A DNA stretch of 64,000 nt from an uncultured Algibacter sp. (GTDB taxonomy: Bacteria > Bacteroidota > Bacteroidia > Flavobacteriales > Flavobacteriaceae), in contig NZ_CANLZX010000003.1 in the NCBI RefSeq assembly GCF_947495675.1, forward strand, positions 1-64,000, given 5' to 3'. Under the pieces are notes generated by a model, which worked only from the letters and a program-made list of their open reading frames with translations, made no database searches and had not been told where the DNA came from. The position numbers were made by a program, and so were the translations under genes. Shown here piece by piece: positions 26,977-35,687 of the stretch. How positions within the stretch are numbered: position 1 is the stretch's first letter; each line of letters opens with the position of its first letter.

Positions 26977-28743
26977 TTACAATTCCTTTTTTATAATTTC
27001 GCTTGGTTTATACCCTATACGATGTGCTTGCACTATAATGTGACTTCCGTTATTTTGGATATTTACTGGTTTATTATAAACGGTCCATGATAATGGTTGT
27101 TCCCCATTAGGATTTATGATTTTATAACCTAAAGAGGCACCTTCGGTTTCTGTGCTAATGATAATTTCGTTATCTTTTACATTGATAACTGGAGATTTGG
27201 TTTGTGGCTGCACATCTTTACCTCCCCATAAATGATCAACTAATTCTTTTTCAGGTAAATTAGGTTGATCTCCAATGGTACTTAACCAGTTATCCATTTC
27301 ATCACTTAACTCGCTTAACTTGTCCTTGTATTTAGGATCATCACTCAAATTGTTTAATTCATATGGGTCTGCTAAACAATCAAATAATTCTTCAGTTGGT
27401 TTGCTTTTTCTAAACCATTGTTTTTGATTGTAATTTAACTTACCTTCTTCATTTAAACGCAATAATTCTTGCATTGTAGGGATTTTTTCCCTGTAAGTTA
27501 TAGGTAAATAATAGCCTTGGTTAGGTCGATAATTTCTAATGTATTTAAATTGTTGATCTCTTACTGCTCTAATTGCATCTGTAAATCCATCGAATCGGTC
27601 AGCCGCAGCATGTATGTGCTTTCTTTTATCAGTTGTTTTCTGTTTCCCTAAAAATGCTAGCCCTTGCATATAGTCTTTTGGCTCTTCTCCAATTAATGAC
27701 AACAACGTAGGTGCAAAATCAACAAAACTTATTAATTGTTCATCTTTAGTTCCTGCTCCTAATTTTTCAGGAAACCTAACTATCATTGGTGTATTTATAC
27801 CTGAATCATATATTAATCTTTTTTCTCTTGGAAGCGGTCCTCCATGGTCCCCATAAAAAAATATGATTGTATTTTCTAACAAACCATCATCTTCCAATTG
27901 CTTAAGAATGGCTCCAACCTGTTTGTCCATTTCAGCAATGTTATTATATACCTTCCACATATCGCGTTTCACAATATCATTATCAGGTAAATACGGCGGT
28001 ATTTTAAAGTCAGTCTCCCGAGGCAGGTGTAGGTTTGATTCGGACTCTTTCATACGTTTTTTACCATTTCCTCTGGTAACAAAACCTCTATCTCCAGCAG
28101 CGTAAAATCTTTCTTCATGATAGCGAAGGCCATAAGGCTCAAACAATCCAGATTCGTGTGTTTCATGAAAATTAAAAACAGCAAAGAAAGGCTGATTCTC
28201 ATTTCTATTACGCCAATGTGCATATGGGCTACTTTCATCCCAGGCTGTTACAGGCGGATTAAATTGATAATCTTCTTTATAATTATTTGTACAATAATAA
28301 CCACCTAACCTCAGCCATTCGCTTATCATTTTCGCTTCAGTTGGAGGCACTGCTTCATATTCTGGTAATCCTGTAACTTCTGTATATGAATTTACCCGCA
28401 TATTATTCGCACCAATACTAGTAGGATACATACCCGTAGCAATTGCAGCCCTACTAGGAGCACAAACACCCGATGTAGAATATAGATTTGGGTAAATAAC
28501 TCCCTCATTGGCTAAACGACTTAGGTTTGGTGTTTTAATGGTATTATCTCCAAAGGGTGGGATATATGGCCCCATATCTTCTGTTACAAGCCAGAGAATA
28601 TTTGGTCTTTGAGGCAATTCTAACAGTTTTGTTTCTACTTTCGAACTTGATTTTTGCTCGGAGCAACTCGCTAAAAAACTAAAAAGAATAAGTACTAAAA
28701 GAATAACTTGAACTTCTGTTAATTGATTTTTTATCCTAAACAT
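26977..28743 (-). CDS. Family S1 sulfatase lipoprotein, 588 aa
   Basis: Formylglycine-dependent sulfatase. Lipoprotein signal with Cys27 (FLASCSEQ), N-terminal metal site in ILWLVTEDMGPY, maturation motif GVCAPSRAA with Cys94, and FFYGDHGGPLPREKR for the second metal site. The C-terminal part has ELFDCLADPYELNNLSDDP and an added beta-rich tail (ASLGYKIINPNGEQPLSWTV) seen in some marine S1 enzymes. It would remove a sulfate ester from the polymer or its oligosaccharides, in the periplasm. It differs clearly from the S1_7-like sulfatase at 9442, so the substrate probably carries sulfate in two chemical settings. In unit A between the CBM-like lipoprotein and the 500-aa beta-helix gene. Confidence 0.9.
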   Translation of the reverse strand: MFRIKNQLTEVQVILLVLILFSFLASCSEQKSSSKVETKLLELPQRPNILWLVTEDMGPYIPPFGDNTIKTPNLSRLANEGVIYPNLYSTSGVCAPSRAAIATGMYPTSIGANNMRVNSYTEVTGLPEYEAVPPTEAKMISEWLRLGGYYCTNNYKEDYQFNPPVTAWDESSPYAHWRNRNENQPFFAVFNFHETHESGLFEPYGLRYHEERFYAAGDRGFVTRGNGKKRMKESESNLHLPRETDFKIPPYLPDNDIVKRDMWKVYNNIAEMDKQVGAILKQLEDDGLLENTIIFFYGDHGGPLPREKRLIYDSGINTPMIVRFPEKLGAGTKDEQLISFVDFAPTLLSLIGEEPKDYMQGLAFLGKQKTTDKRKHIHAAADRFDGFTDAIRAVRDQQFKYIRNYRPNQGYYLPITYREKIPTMQELLRLNEEGKLNYNQKQWFRKSKPTEELFDCLADPYELNNLSDDPKYKDKLSELSDEMDNWLSTIGDQPNLPEKELVDHLWGGKDVQPQTKSPVINVKDNEIIISTETEGASLGYKIINPNGEQPLSWTVYNKPVNIQNNGSHIIVQAHRIGYKPSEIIKKEL

Positions 28744-28830
28744 TTAATTATTATTTTTATTATAGTTGCTGGCTTCAACTGTTAAGCGTAGCGAATTGTG
28801 TTTTAATTTCTATTCTGTTTTTTTAGAATA

Positions 28831-29610
28831 TTACTTACAAGTAATTTCGCTTAGCATACCACTTTGTGCCGCAGATAAGCTTTTATCTGTTTTAAATAAT
28901 ACAAATTGATCTATGGCATGAGATTTAGAACGTCCTGAAATTTCTACATCAAAAATTCCTGCTGCATCAAACTTTGTGAAAATATCATGCGGGTCATTGT
29001 CACTTGTTGAAGATCTCCAAAACCACTCACCTACCTTATTCATGTAAATTTTAAACCAACCGTCTTTACTTGCTCCTTCTGGGTTTGGCGTTTTTCCTGA
29101 TCCTTTTGGATAGACACGCTCATTTGTACCTGCTTTTTCACCATAAAAATCATTACCATTAATTTTTAACCAACTATCATTGAAATCGGTATTACTTGTT
29201 CCATCTCCTATCCTGGACCGCCAAACAAATTGGTATGTTCCTGGATTATTTATTTTGATTGAAAATTTAATAGTTCCTGCACCCGGTGTATTAAAATTAT
29301 CACTCGCTGTCCATATAAGATACCCAGTACCTTCATAGCCAGAAAGTGTACTTGCAGTAGTCCAACCATTGGCTATTGCACTCGGATTTTTAAGATCTAC
29401 GCGAACAATACCATCTTCCTCATTAAATATTTTACCCGACAAACAGCCTGTAGCAACTTCTTCTTCCTCAACCTCTTCAATTATTTCTGTTTTATCTTCC
29501 GAATTATCTGTGCAACTTGAAAATGTTGTAGATATACTACAAATTAACAATGCAATAAATACTATAAAAAAACTAGGATTCTCTTTGAATTGATTTTTTC
29601 TACTATACAT
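28831..29610 (-). CDS. Surface lipoprotein with carbohydrate-binding-like domain
   Basis: 259 residues. The signal ends in FSSCTDNSEDKTE with a strongly acidic linker (EEVEEEEV), a pattern that exports lipoproteins to the cell surface in this phylum. The rest is one beta-sandwich-like domain: GYEGTGYLIWTASDNFN, GTYQFVWRSRIGDG, DSWLKING, GWFKIYMNKVGEWFW, HAIDQFVLFKTD. The pattern recalls carbohydrate-binding modules attached to glycoside hydrolases (for example the GH115 C-terminal type). No catalytic residues. A surface glycan-binding protein is the likely role. A hairpin terminator separates it from the fasciclin-like gene upstream. Confidence 0.65.
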   Translation of the reverse strand: MYSRKNQFKENPSFFIVFIALLICSISTTFSSCTDNSEDKTEIIEEVEEEEVATGCLSGKIFNEEDGIVRVDLKNPSAIANGWTTASTLSGYEGTGYLIWTASDNFNTPGAGTIKFSIKINNPGTYQFVWRSRIGDGTSNTDFNDSWLKINGNDFYGEKAGTNERVYPKGSGKTPNPEGASKDGWFKIYMNKVGEWFWRSSTSDNDPHDIFTKFDAAGIFDVEISGRSKSHAIDQFVLFKTDKSLSAAQSGMLSEITCK

Positions 29611-29987
29611 TGAATTATTGTTTTTAAATCATTATTTGAATGAGTTATACCCTCAAGATCATTAAAACACGCTGACAGAGACTTTAAAATGTTGATAAAA
29701 ATGAAAAAAATAGTTTTTCTAATTTAGTTCCGGCTTCTTTATCTCCTCTTTAAGCTGACATCATACAGCACAATATAATCAATAGAGATGTCGATATTCT
29801 GAATGCAATGTAAAATGCTTTAGCACTATTTTAATTACAATTAAATTTAATTAGCGATTGGTTACTTACCAATTTGTATTATATTTTAAACTAATGATGT
29901 GTTGTTATATTAAAAACCTCCACCTTAGAATAGAAAAGGATGGAGGTTTTTTACTAACTCAAACTAACTTAAATGTTTTATTATAAT
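29611..29987. other. Intergenic stretch inside unit A
   Basis: 377 bp between the fasciclin-like and CBM-like lipoprotein genes. It contains a strong terminator (29911-29955). A half-site-like GCACTATTTTAAT lies at 29823, but neither the second half-site nor the -7 box is at the required distance. No confident promoter for the downstream genes was found. Confidence 0.5.
29911..29955 (-). terminator. Terminator after SusC-SusD-fasciclin block
   Basis: Inverted repeat AAAACCTCCA...TGGAGGTTTT with inner CCTT/AAGG pairing and T-runs on both sides, 33 bp beyond the stop of the fasciclin-like gene. On the minus strand it would end, or partly end, transcription from the SusC promoter before the enzyme genes. 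Confidence 0.75.
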
Positions 29988-30698
29988 TTAGTATGGCTTA
30001 TTTCTAACTGGATCATTTAATGAATGTCCAATACCATTATTAAAAATATAATTAGAGTTTCTTATACGCTCTCGTTGCGACGTTGCCGAAGCAGGGAACG
30101 GTAGTGGTGCTTGTCTATCATCGTTAATATCAGTTCGGTAACGATCATCACGTAAAAATGCAATTAATCCATCTTCTCCAGGAATAAGGGTTTGAAATAT
30201 ATATTGCGTAAACGTTTCACGCAATGTCGGAATTTGATCTACATAAGCGTCTACAATGTGATATTTCAAAACAGTTCTTAGCTTTTCCATTTTTTCAGGT
30301 GTATCTACACGTTCCATAACATCTTCTGGTGTTTCATCGCCTGAAACGCTACTAGATCCTGTTACAATTTGAATGACATCACCACCACCTGTAAATGCAT
30401 TATTATTAAGCATTAAGTAAGTTCTGTTAGGATTTTCTGTTTGACTGTATAAATCAACAAATCCTGCTTTATTTATAGCGGCTACTAGGTAATTGTAACT
30501 ATCACCAAGTAAACCTCCATCTTCTGATCTTCTAAGTGCATTAGGACTATTAAAAAAGTCCCATGCTGTGCCATCGGCGTAAGGATCAACAATAGTTAAT
30601 TCCGGATCGAAATCGTAAGTATCTTGTAAAGGTAAATCACAACTGAATGCAAAAGCTAATATGATTAATACCAGTAAATATTTAAATTGTTTTTTCAT
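29988..30698 (-). CDS. Fasciclin (FAS1)-like lipoprotein of the SusCD block
   Basis: 236 residues with a lipoprotein signal (FAFSCDLPL). The middle part resembles a FAS1 domain: ALRRSEDGGLLGDSYNYLVA, RTYLMLNNNAF, TVLKYHIVDAYVDQIPTL, YIFQTLIPG, ending with SNYIFNNGIGHSLNDP. FAS1-type lipoproteins often follow SusC/SusD in Bacteroidota PULs and are thought to help bind glycan or the transporter at the cell surface. It starts 11 bp after the SusD gene and is followed by a terminator. No enzyme motif. Confidence 0.75.
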   Translation of the reverse strand: MKKQFKYLLVLIILAFAFSCDLPLQDTYDFDPELTIVDPYADGTAWDFFNSPNALRRSEDGGLLGDSYNYLVAAINKAGFVDLYSQTENPNRTYLMLNNNAFTGGGDVIQIVTGSSSVSGDETPEDVMERVDTPEKMEKLRTVLKYHIVDAYVDQIPTLRETFTQYIFQTLIPGEDGLIAFLRDDRYRTDINDDRQAPLPFPASATSQRERIRNSNYIFNNGIGHSLNDPVRNKPY

Positions 30699-30709
30699 GA
30701 TTATTATTT

Positions 30710-32359
30710 TTAGTCGTTAGAGCTGTATCCTGGGTTTTGGTTTCCTAGGTTAGGATTTTCTTGAAAATGCTCAAAGTAAATAGGCAATAGTTTTCTTGTG
30801 TCATCAATAAGAGCCTCTCCTCGAAGATTATACGTTTCGTTCATGGTCTCAACAAACTTATCTGTTCGTATTAAATCCCAAACACGTTTACCTTCCCCTA
30901 ATAGCTCAAATTGTCTTTCATCTAAAATATAGTCCTCACGAGCTTCAATAGAAGCTCCAAACTCTGCTTCTGCCACAAGTGGTAATTCTCTAGCTTCTCT
31001 AACATCATTTACTAGCTCTAAAGCACGGTCTACGTTCCCTAGTCGGTTTTCTGCTTCTGCCAATAACAATAACTGTCCCGCGTAGCGATATAATACAATA
31101 TCTGTATCATCAAAATTTGTGTTATAATTAAATTTATGCCATTTCGCAACACGTTGATTAAAAATCTCTTCAATGGTACCATCTCCAGGATTGATATCAA
31201 CACCATCCTCAATACTTACGAAGTATCTAAAGTCTCCATAAATTGGCACTTCTATAGTTCTAGTACCTCCCATTGGGTCATCTTCTACAACTATTCGAGT
31301 AAGTGGTGGCTCAAACCCAGGATATTTAGTAACCCAACCTAACGAGTCTATGGGAAAACGATCTCTCCATTTTAATTCTAGCTCACTAGAAATATAGTAT
31401 CCTGGTAAACCTGCGAATAAAATTCCAGAATATCCAGATCTGTTTCCTCTAAAATCACCATTTGATTCTTGTGGATCTAATTGATCATAAAAAATAGATA
31501 ATATTAGTTCTGGCCCTTCTTGTTTTTTTCCTCTTTCATCTTCAAATACGCCTTGAAGACCTAAGAATGGTCCTTCCCCATCATTATTATTATAAAATAA
31601 GTTTTCCCAATCTTCAGCATTTTTCACTAAACTATGCTCACCTAAAGCTATTAAATTATCTAGTGCAATTTTGGCTTTAGCATGATCTTTCATCCACATA
31701 TAAACTTCAGCCTCAAATGCCAAGATACTTGCAGTAGACCATCTAAAAGGTCTTGCTGTTGCAGCTAAAAGTTCTTCTGCTTTTAACATATCTGGTATAA
31801 CAATAGTTTGCATGATTGTATTTGCATCGGTTCTAGGCTTAAATAATTCTGGTCCTGACTTTTCAGTAGGTTCTGTAAACAATGGCACATCGCCCCAAAC
31901 TTTTATCATTGTAAAGTAAGCATAGGCTCTTAATGCCAAAGCTTCTCCTAATAAGCTCTGATCACCGCCACTAATTTTTGGAATTCTATCTATAGCTAAA
32001 TTTGCTCTATTAACCATGTTATATATGAAATTCCATCGTGTAGCTTCTGGATCTCCTTCTGTTACATTATTGGTAACAATCTCAACACTAGTTGAAGATG
32101 CAGACTCTGACCCTCTGTCATGACTATCTGACCGTAATTCACCCCAGTAAAGATGTCCTTCTCTATAAGCAGTTTGCATCGCATCATAGATTGCCATAAC
32201 ACCAGCTTCTGCATCATTATTATTTCTCCAAAAATTTGTTGGAGCAATTTCACTTATCGGATTTTCGTCAACCAAATCGTCACAAGAAACGATTAGGCTT
32301 GTTAACAATAGAAATACTATTCCGTATGTTAAACTGTTTTTTATAAACTTTTTATTCAT
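30710..32359 (-). CDS. SusD/RagB-type glycan-binding lipoprotein
   Basis: 549 residues, usual for SusD-like proteins. Lipoprotein signal LIVSCDDLVDENP; N-terminal helix region PTNFWRNNNDAEAGVMAIYD with the typical TNFW; TPR-like repeats (GEALALRAYAYFTMIKVWG, EAEVYMWMKDHAKAKIALD); and the C-terminal RuvA/LLLAEAENRLGN, ELVNDVREARELP, YILDERQFELLGEGKRVWDLIRTDKF block that ends RagB/SusD proteins. It sits at the surface as the lid of the SusC channel and binds the incoming oligosaccharide. 8 bp after the SusC gene. Confidence 0.95.
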   Translation of the reverse strand: MNKKFIKNSLTYGIVFLLLTSLIVSCDDLVDENPISEIAPTNFWRNNNDAEAGVMAIYDAMQTAYREGHLYWGELRSDSHDRGSESASSTSVEIVTNNVTEGDPEATRWNFIYNMVNRANLAIDRIPKISGGDQSLLGEALALRAYAYFTMIKVWGDVPLFTEPTEKSGPELFKPRTDANTIMQTIVIPDMLKAEELLAATARPFRWSTASILAFEAEVYMWMKDHAKAKIALDNLIALGEHSLVKNAEDWENLFYNNNDGEGPFLGLQGVFEDERGKKQEGPELILSIFYDQLDPQESNGDFRGNRSGYSGILFAGLPGYYISSELELKWRDRFPIDSLGWVTKYPGFEPPLTRIVVEDDPMGGTRTIEVPIYGDFRYFVSIEDGVDINPGDGTIEEIFNQRVAKWHKFNYNTNFDDTDIVLYRYAGQLLLLAEAENRLGNVDRALELVNDVREARELPLVAEAEFGASIEAREDYILDERQFELLGEGKRVWDLIRTDKFVETMNETYNLRGEALIDDTRKLLPIYFEHFQENPNLGNQNPGYSSND

Positions 32360-32367
32360 CTCTTTTT

Positions 32368-35300
32368 TTATTTTAGTTGTACTTTTAATCCAAGAATAAT
32401 CTCTCTATCGTTTGGATACCTAAGATCATCTTGATTTACACGTAAAGGATTACCTCTTCTACCTAGTTCTGGATTGTATCCCGTATATTCTGTCCAAGTT
32501 AATACGTTATTAACAGCAAGGTTTATAGAAAACGCATTTAACCAATTTACTTGGTCTAATAGTTTTTTTGGAAAACTATAATTTAAGCGCACATAACGTA
32601 ACTTTACCCAATCACCATTTTGTACATAGAAACTGTTTGGTCTATTTCTTAATTGAGGCACTCTATTTAAACGCGGCCAAACAGTAATATCACCTTCTTC
32701 TCTCCATGCGTTTTCAATGAATATTGGACTTGGTGTCTCATTAGAAGAATTAAGATCATTTCTGTTCTCATCCCATCTTGCCCACATATCAGCACCCAAA
32801 CTATAATCAAACAAACAACTAAGTGTAAAGTTTTTAAAGGTAAATGTGTTAGACCATCCTCCAAAAAATTCAGGTAAACCATTACCAATTACTTTTCTAT
32901 CATCAGCCGGAGTAATATTGAAATCACCATTCAAGTCTTCCCAGATAATATCACCACCTTGTAGCACATTTCCGTTAGAACTTAGTTGATTAACATTGTC
33001 TGTATATTCTGCACCATTCAAAGTATAATTAACAAAATTCCCATCTCCATCAAAATTTGGTGTTAGCTGCACACCATCGTCAGTAAAAGCATTAGATTCT
33101 GTATATTGAAAAATACCTAAATTAGTAAATCCGAATATATTTCCAATAGGCTGTCCTTCTTCTATTTTATAGTCGCCATCAAAAAAGGGCGTTCCTCCAG
33201 CTAACTTAGTAACTTTATTCTCGAGATAAGAAACATTAAAACTACTATTCCATTTAAAATCTTTAGTTCTTATTATATCTCCTCCAATTGTGACATCTAT
33301 ACCTTTATTTTCAACAGAACCTACATTTTGAAGTAACGAACTAAAGCCAGACTCCTCTGGTAAAGGTACGTTGGCTAAAAGATCAGTAGTTGTTTTTTTC
33401 CAAAAATCAATTCCAAAATTAAATCTGTTTTTAAACATATCTAATTCAAGCCCTAAGTTTACAGATGTTGTACTTTCCCAACTTAAATTTGGGTTTCCAA
33501 TACGGTTTTGTCCTACTCCTGCCCCAGTATAATTTGCACCAGGCACTAATGCACTTGTAAAGGCATAATTTGAAATTCGCTCATTACCAATTTCACCATA
33601 ACTAGCTTTTAACATCAAATTAGTTAAAGTTTTATTTCCTTTTAAGAATTCTTCATTACTAATTCTCCAACCTAAACTGGCAGATGGAAAATTACCATAC
33701 TCGTTGGCATCTCCAAATCGTGAAGACCCATCTCTACGAATTGACGCGCTTATTAAATATTTGTTTTTGTAATCGTAATTAAACCCACCAAATAATGAAA
33801 ATAAATTATGTTTCTGAATTCCTGTATCACCATCAATACCAACATTTAAGGGATCTGCATTATTAAATGTTGAAATATCATCTGAGACAAACTGACCGCC
33901 TACTTCAAAATATTCATCAGTCCATTTCTGAATTTGCATACCTGCAAATGCTGAAAAATCATGATTGCCCCAAGAGTTTTTATAATTGATAAAATTTTCC
34001 TGTTGAATATCGTAACTTTCGTTGTCTCTATAAATCCCTTCAGGCGGATTTGACGGATTATTTTGAATTAAAGAAGGTGTAAAGTCTTTACGCTTTCTAC
34101 TACTATGGTTTATTCCTAAGGTAGATTTAATCTTAACTTTCGGGAATACTGACCACTCTACATAACTAAATATCTGAGTTCTCTTTCTTGTGTCAGTAAT
34201 TTCAGCTAATTCGGCTTGAGCTAAAGGATTTCTTCGCCCTGCAATTGTAGGTGTAAAATTTCCATTAGGCTCAAATAAAGGAAAATTAGGAATTCTAGCC
34301 ACAATTTGAGTAAAAACATTACTCTCACTTACCCCATTTCTTTTCTCATATGATATGTTTGCTCTCGTACCCACCTTTAACTTATCACTAATGTTCGAAT
34401 CAATTTTCAATAACGTATTGATTCTTCTGTAGCCACTATTTATAACGATTCCCTCTTCATCTAGAAATCCAGTATTCAAGTAATAAGTCCCTTTATCACC
34501 ACCACCACTGATAGCCACATTGGTTTGATGCCTTATACCAGGGCGTGTAACTAATTTCTGTAAATCAAAAGAGTTTCTATTTAAAAGCCCTAACGAATCT
34601 CTTTCTTCCCCAGTTAAATTATCAGCAGCTCTATTAACTCTAGTTCTAACATAATCTAACCTTTGATTAGAATTTGCCACTGGCAAATCGCCCACCAAAG
34701 TATTATATCCTGTTACCGATGTGATGTCTATTTTTAACGACCCTTTTTTACCAGATTTGGTAGTGATTAAAACAACACCATTTGCAGCTTTCGAACCATA
34801 GATTGCAGCAGTAGCTCCATCTTTTAATACTTCGAAAGATTGAATATCGTTCGGATCTAAATTATCAATATTTTCAAGCTGTTGTCCATCTACAACATAT
34901 AATGGTGAAGTACCTGCTCCAAAAGTAGATACACCACGGATACTAACATCAAAACCACCACCTGGCCCGTTATTAGTAAGAATTTGAACACCTGCTAATT
35001 TACCTTGTACCGCATCGAATGCACTTGTTGGAGAGGCTTGTTCTATTTCTTCAGATTTAACAGAGCCTAGTGCTCCTAATACTTTCTTTCTGCTTACAGG
35101 CGCATATCCTATTATAACAACCTCTTCTAAGCTTTCAACATCCTCTTCTAGATTCACGTTAAGTGTTATCTGATTAGTGATAGCAACTTCTTTAGTAACA
35201 TAACCAATATAGGAAAACACTAAAGTTTTATTACCTGATGACATTAAGATAGAATACTTTCCATCAAAATCTGTTACAGCTCCTTTGTTGGTTCCTTTTT

Positions 35301-35484
35301 GAACAACATTTACACCTGGCAATGGCACTCCGTTCGCATCAGAAACGGTCCCTGATACTCTCTGTTGGGCACTTACACTAATAGTAGTAAAACTGGACAA
35401 GACCAGAACTAATACAAATAGTAAACCCGAAACAGACCATCTACTTTTTAGTTTTTGTTTCATTTTGAGTTTTAGTTTAAACAT
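32368..35484 (-). CDS. SusC/RagA-type TonB-dependent outer-membrane transporter
   Basis: 1038 residues. Signal peptide, then a carboxypeptidase-D-like domain (VSGTVSDANGVPLPGVNVV ... TDFDGKYSI), a short linker with EEVVIIGYAP, the plug (AFDAVQGKLAGVQIL, VSIRGVSTFGAGTSPLYVVDG, SFEVLKDGATAAIYGSKAAN) and a 22-strand barrel ending LGLKVQLK. It imports oligosaccharides across the outer membrane with energy from TonB. Of the starts Met1 (35484) and Met8 (35463), the latter gives a cleaner signal peptide. First gene of unit A, with the PUL operator directly upstream and the regulator gene divergent. Confidence 0.96.
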   Translation of the reverse strand: MFKLKLKMKQKLKSRWSVSGLLFVLVLVLSSFTTISVSAQQRVSGTVSDANGVPLPGVNVVQKGTNKGAVTDFDGKYSILMSSGNKTLVFSYIGYVTKEVAITNQITLNVNLEEDVESLEEVVIIGYAPVSRKKVLGALGSVKSEEIEQASPTSAFDAVQGKLAGVQILTNNGPGGGFDVSIRGVSTFGAGTSPLYVVDGQQLENIDNLDPNDIQSFEVLKDGATAAIYGSKAANGVVLITTKSGKKGSLKIDITSVTGYNTLVGDLPVANSNQRLDYVRTRVNRAADNLTGEERDSLGLLNRNSFDLQKLVTRPGIRHQTNVAISGGGDKGTYYLNTGFLDEEGIVINSGYRRINTLLKIDSNISDKLKVGTRANISYEKRNGVSESNVFTQIVARIPNFPLFEPNGNFTPTIAGRRNPLAQAELAEITDTRKRTQIFSYVEWSVFPKVKIKSTLGINHSSRKRKDFTPSLIQNNPSNPPEGIYRDNESYDIQQENFINYKNSWGNHDFSAFAGMQIQKWTDEYFEVGGQFVSDDISTFNNADPLNVGIDGDTGIQKHNLFSLFGGFNYDYKNKYLISASIRRDGSSRFGDANEYGNFPSASLGWRISNEEFLKGNKTLTNLMLKASYGEIGNERISNYAFTSALVPGANYTGAGVGQNRIGNPNLSWESTTSVNLGLELDMFKNRFNFGIDFWKKTTTDLLANVPLPEESGFSSLLQNVGSVENKGIDVTIGGDIIRTKDFKWNSSFNVSYLENKVTKLAGGTPFFDGDYKIEEGQPIGNIFGFTNLGIFQYTESNAFTDDGVQLTPNFDGDGNFVNYTLNGAEYTDNVNQLSSNGNVLQGGDIIWEDLNGDFNITPADDRKVIGNGLPEFFGGWSNTFTFKNFTLSCLFDYSLGADMWARWDENRNDLNSSNETPSPIFIENAWREEGDITVWPRLNRVPQLRNRPNSFYVQNGDWVKLRYVRLNYSFPKKLLDQVNWLNAFSINLAVNNVLTWTEYTGYNPELGRRGNPLRVNQDDLRYPNDREIILGLKVQLK

Positions 35485-35528
35485 AAAATTGATTTTAATG
35501 ATTATTTAGTTTGTCTTTTAATAACAAA

Positions 35529-35634
35529 CAAATTTAACAACACGTTAACTCTTTTTATTTGCACTATTGTTCCATTACTGTCAATAAAATTGAGCTTTTT
35601 CACTATTGTTCACCAAATGCATCAATAGTGAAAA
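35529..35634 (-). promoter_or_regulatory. PUL promoter/operator of unit A (SusC)
   Basis: -7 box TAAATTTG at 35529-35536 (minus strand). Plus-strand half-sites are CACTATTGTTC at 35562 and 35601 and the inverted CAATAGTG at 35623; spacing 33, 39, 22 bp. The 35601/35623 pair forms an inverted repeat with arms TTTTCACTATTG / CAATAGTGAAAA. It lies between SusC and the hybrid regulator, the most probable binder. Confidence 0.82.
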
Positions 35635-35687
35635 TAGTACCTGAAAAACAATCACTATTTTTATAGAAACTTTTTACCTCGTTGATA

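Noticed and set aside
29823..29835. GCACTATTTTAAT resembling a fourth PUL operator upstream of the CBM-like lipoprotein gene
   Set aside because: No second half-site at +39 bp, no inverted site at +61 bp and no TAnnTTTG box at -33 bp, so it fails the geometry that the three real copies share.
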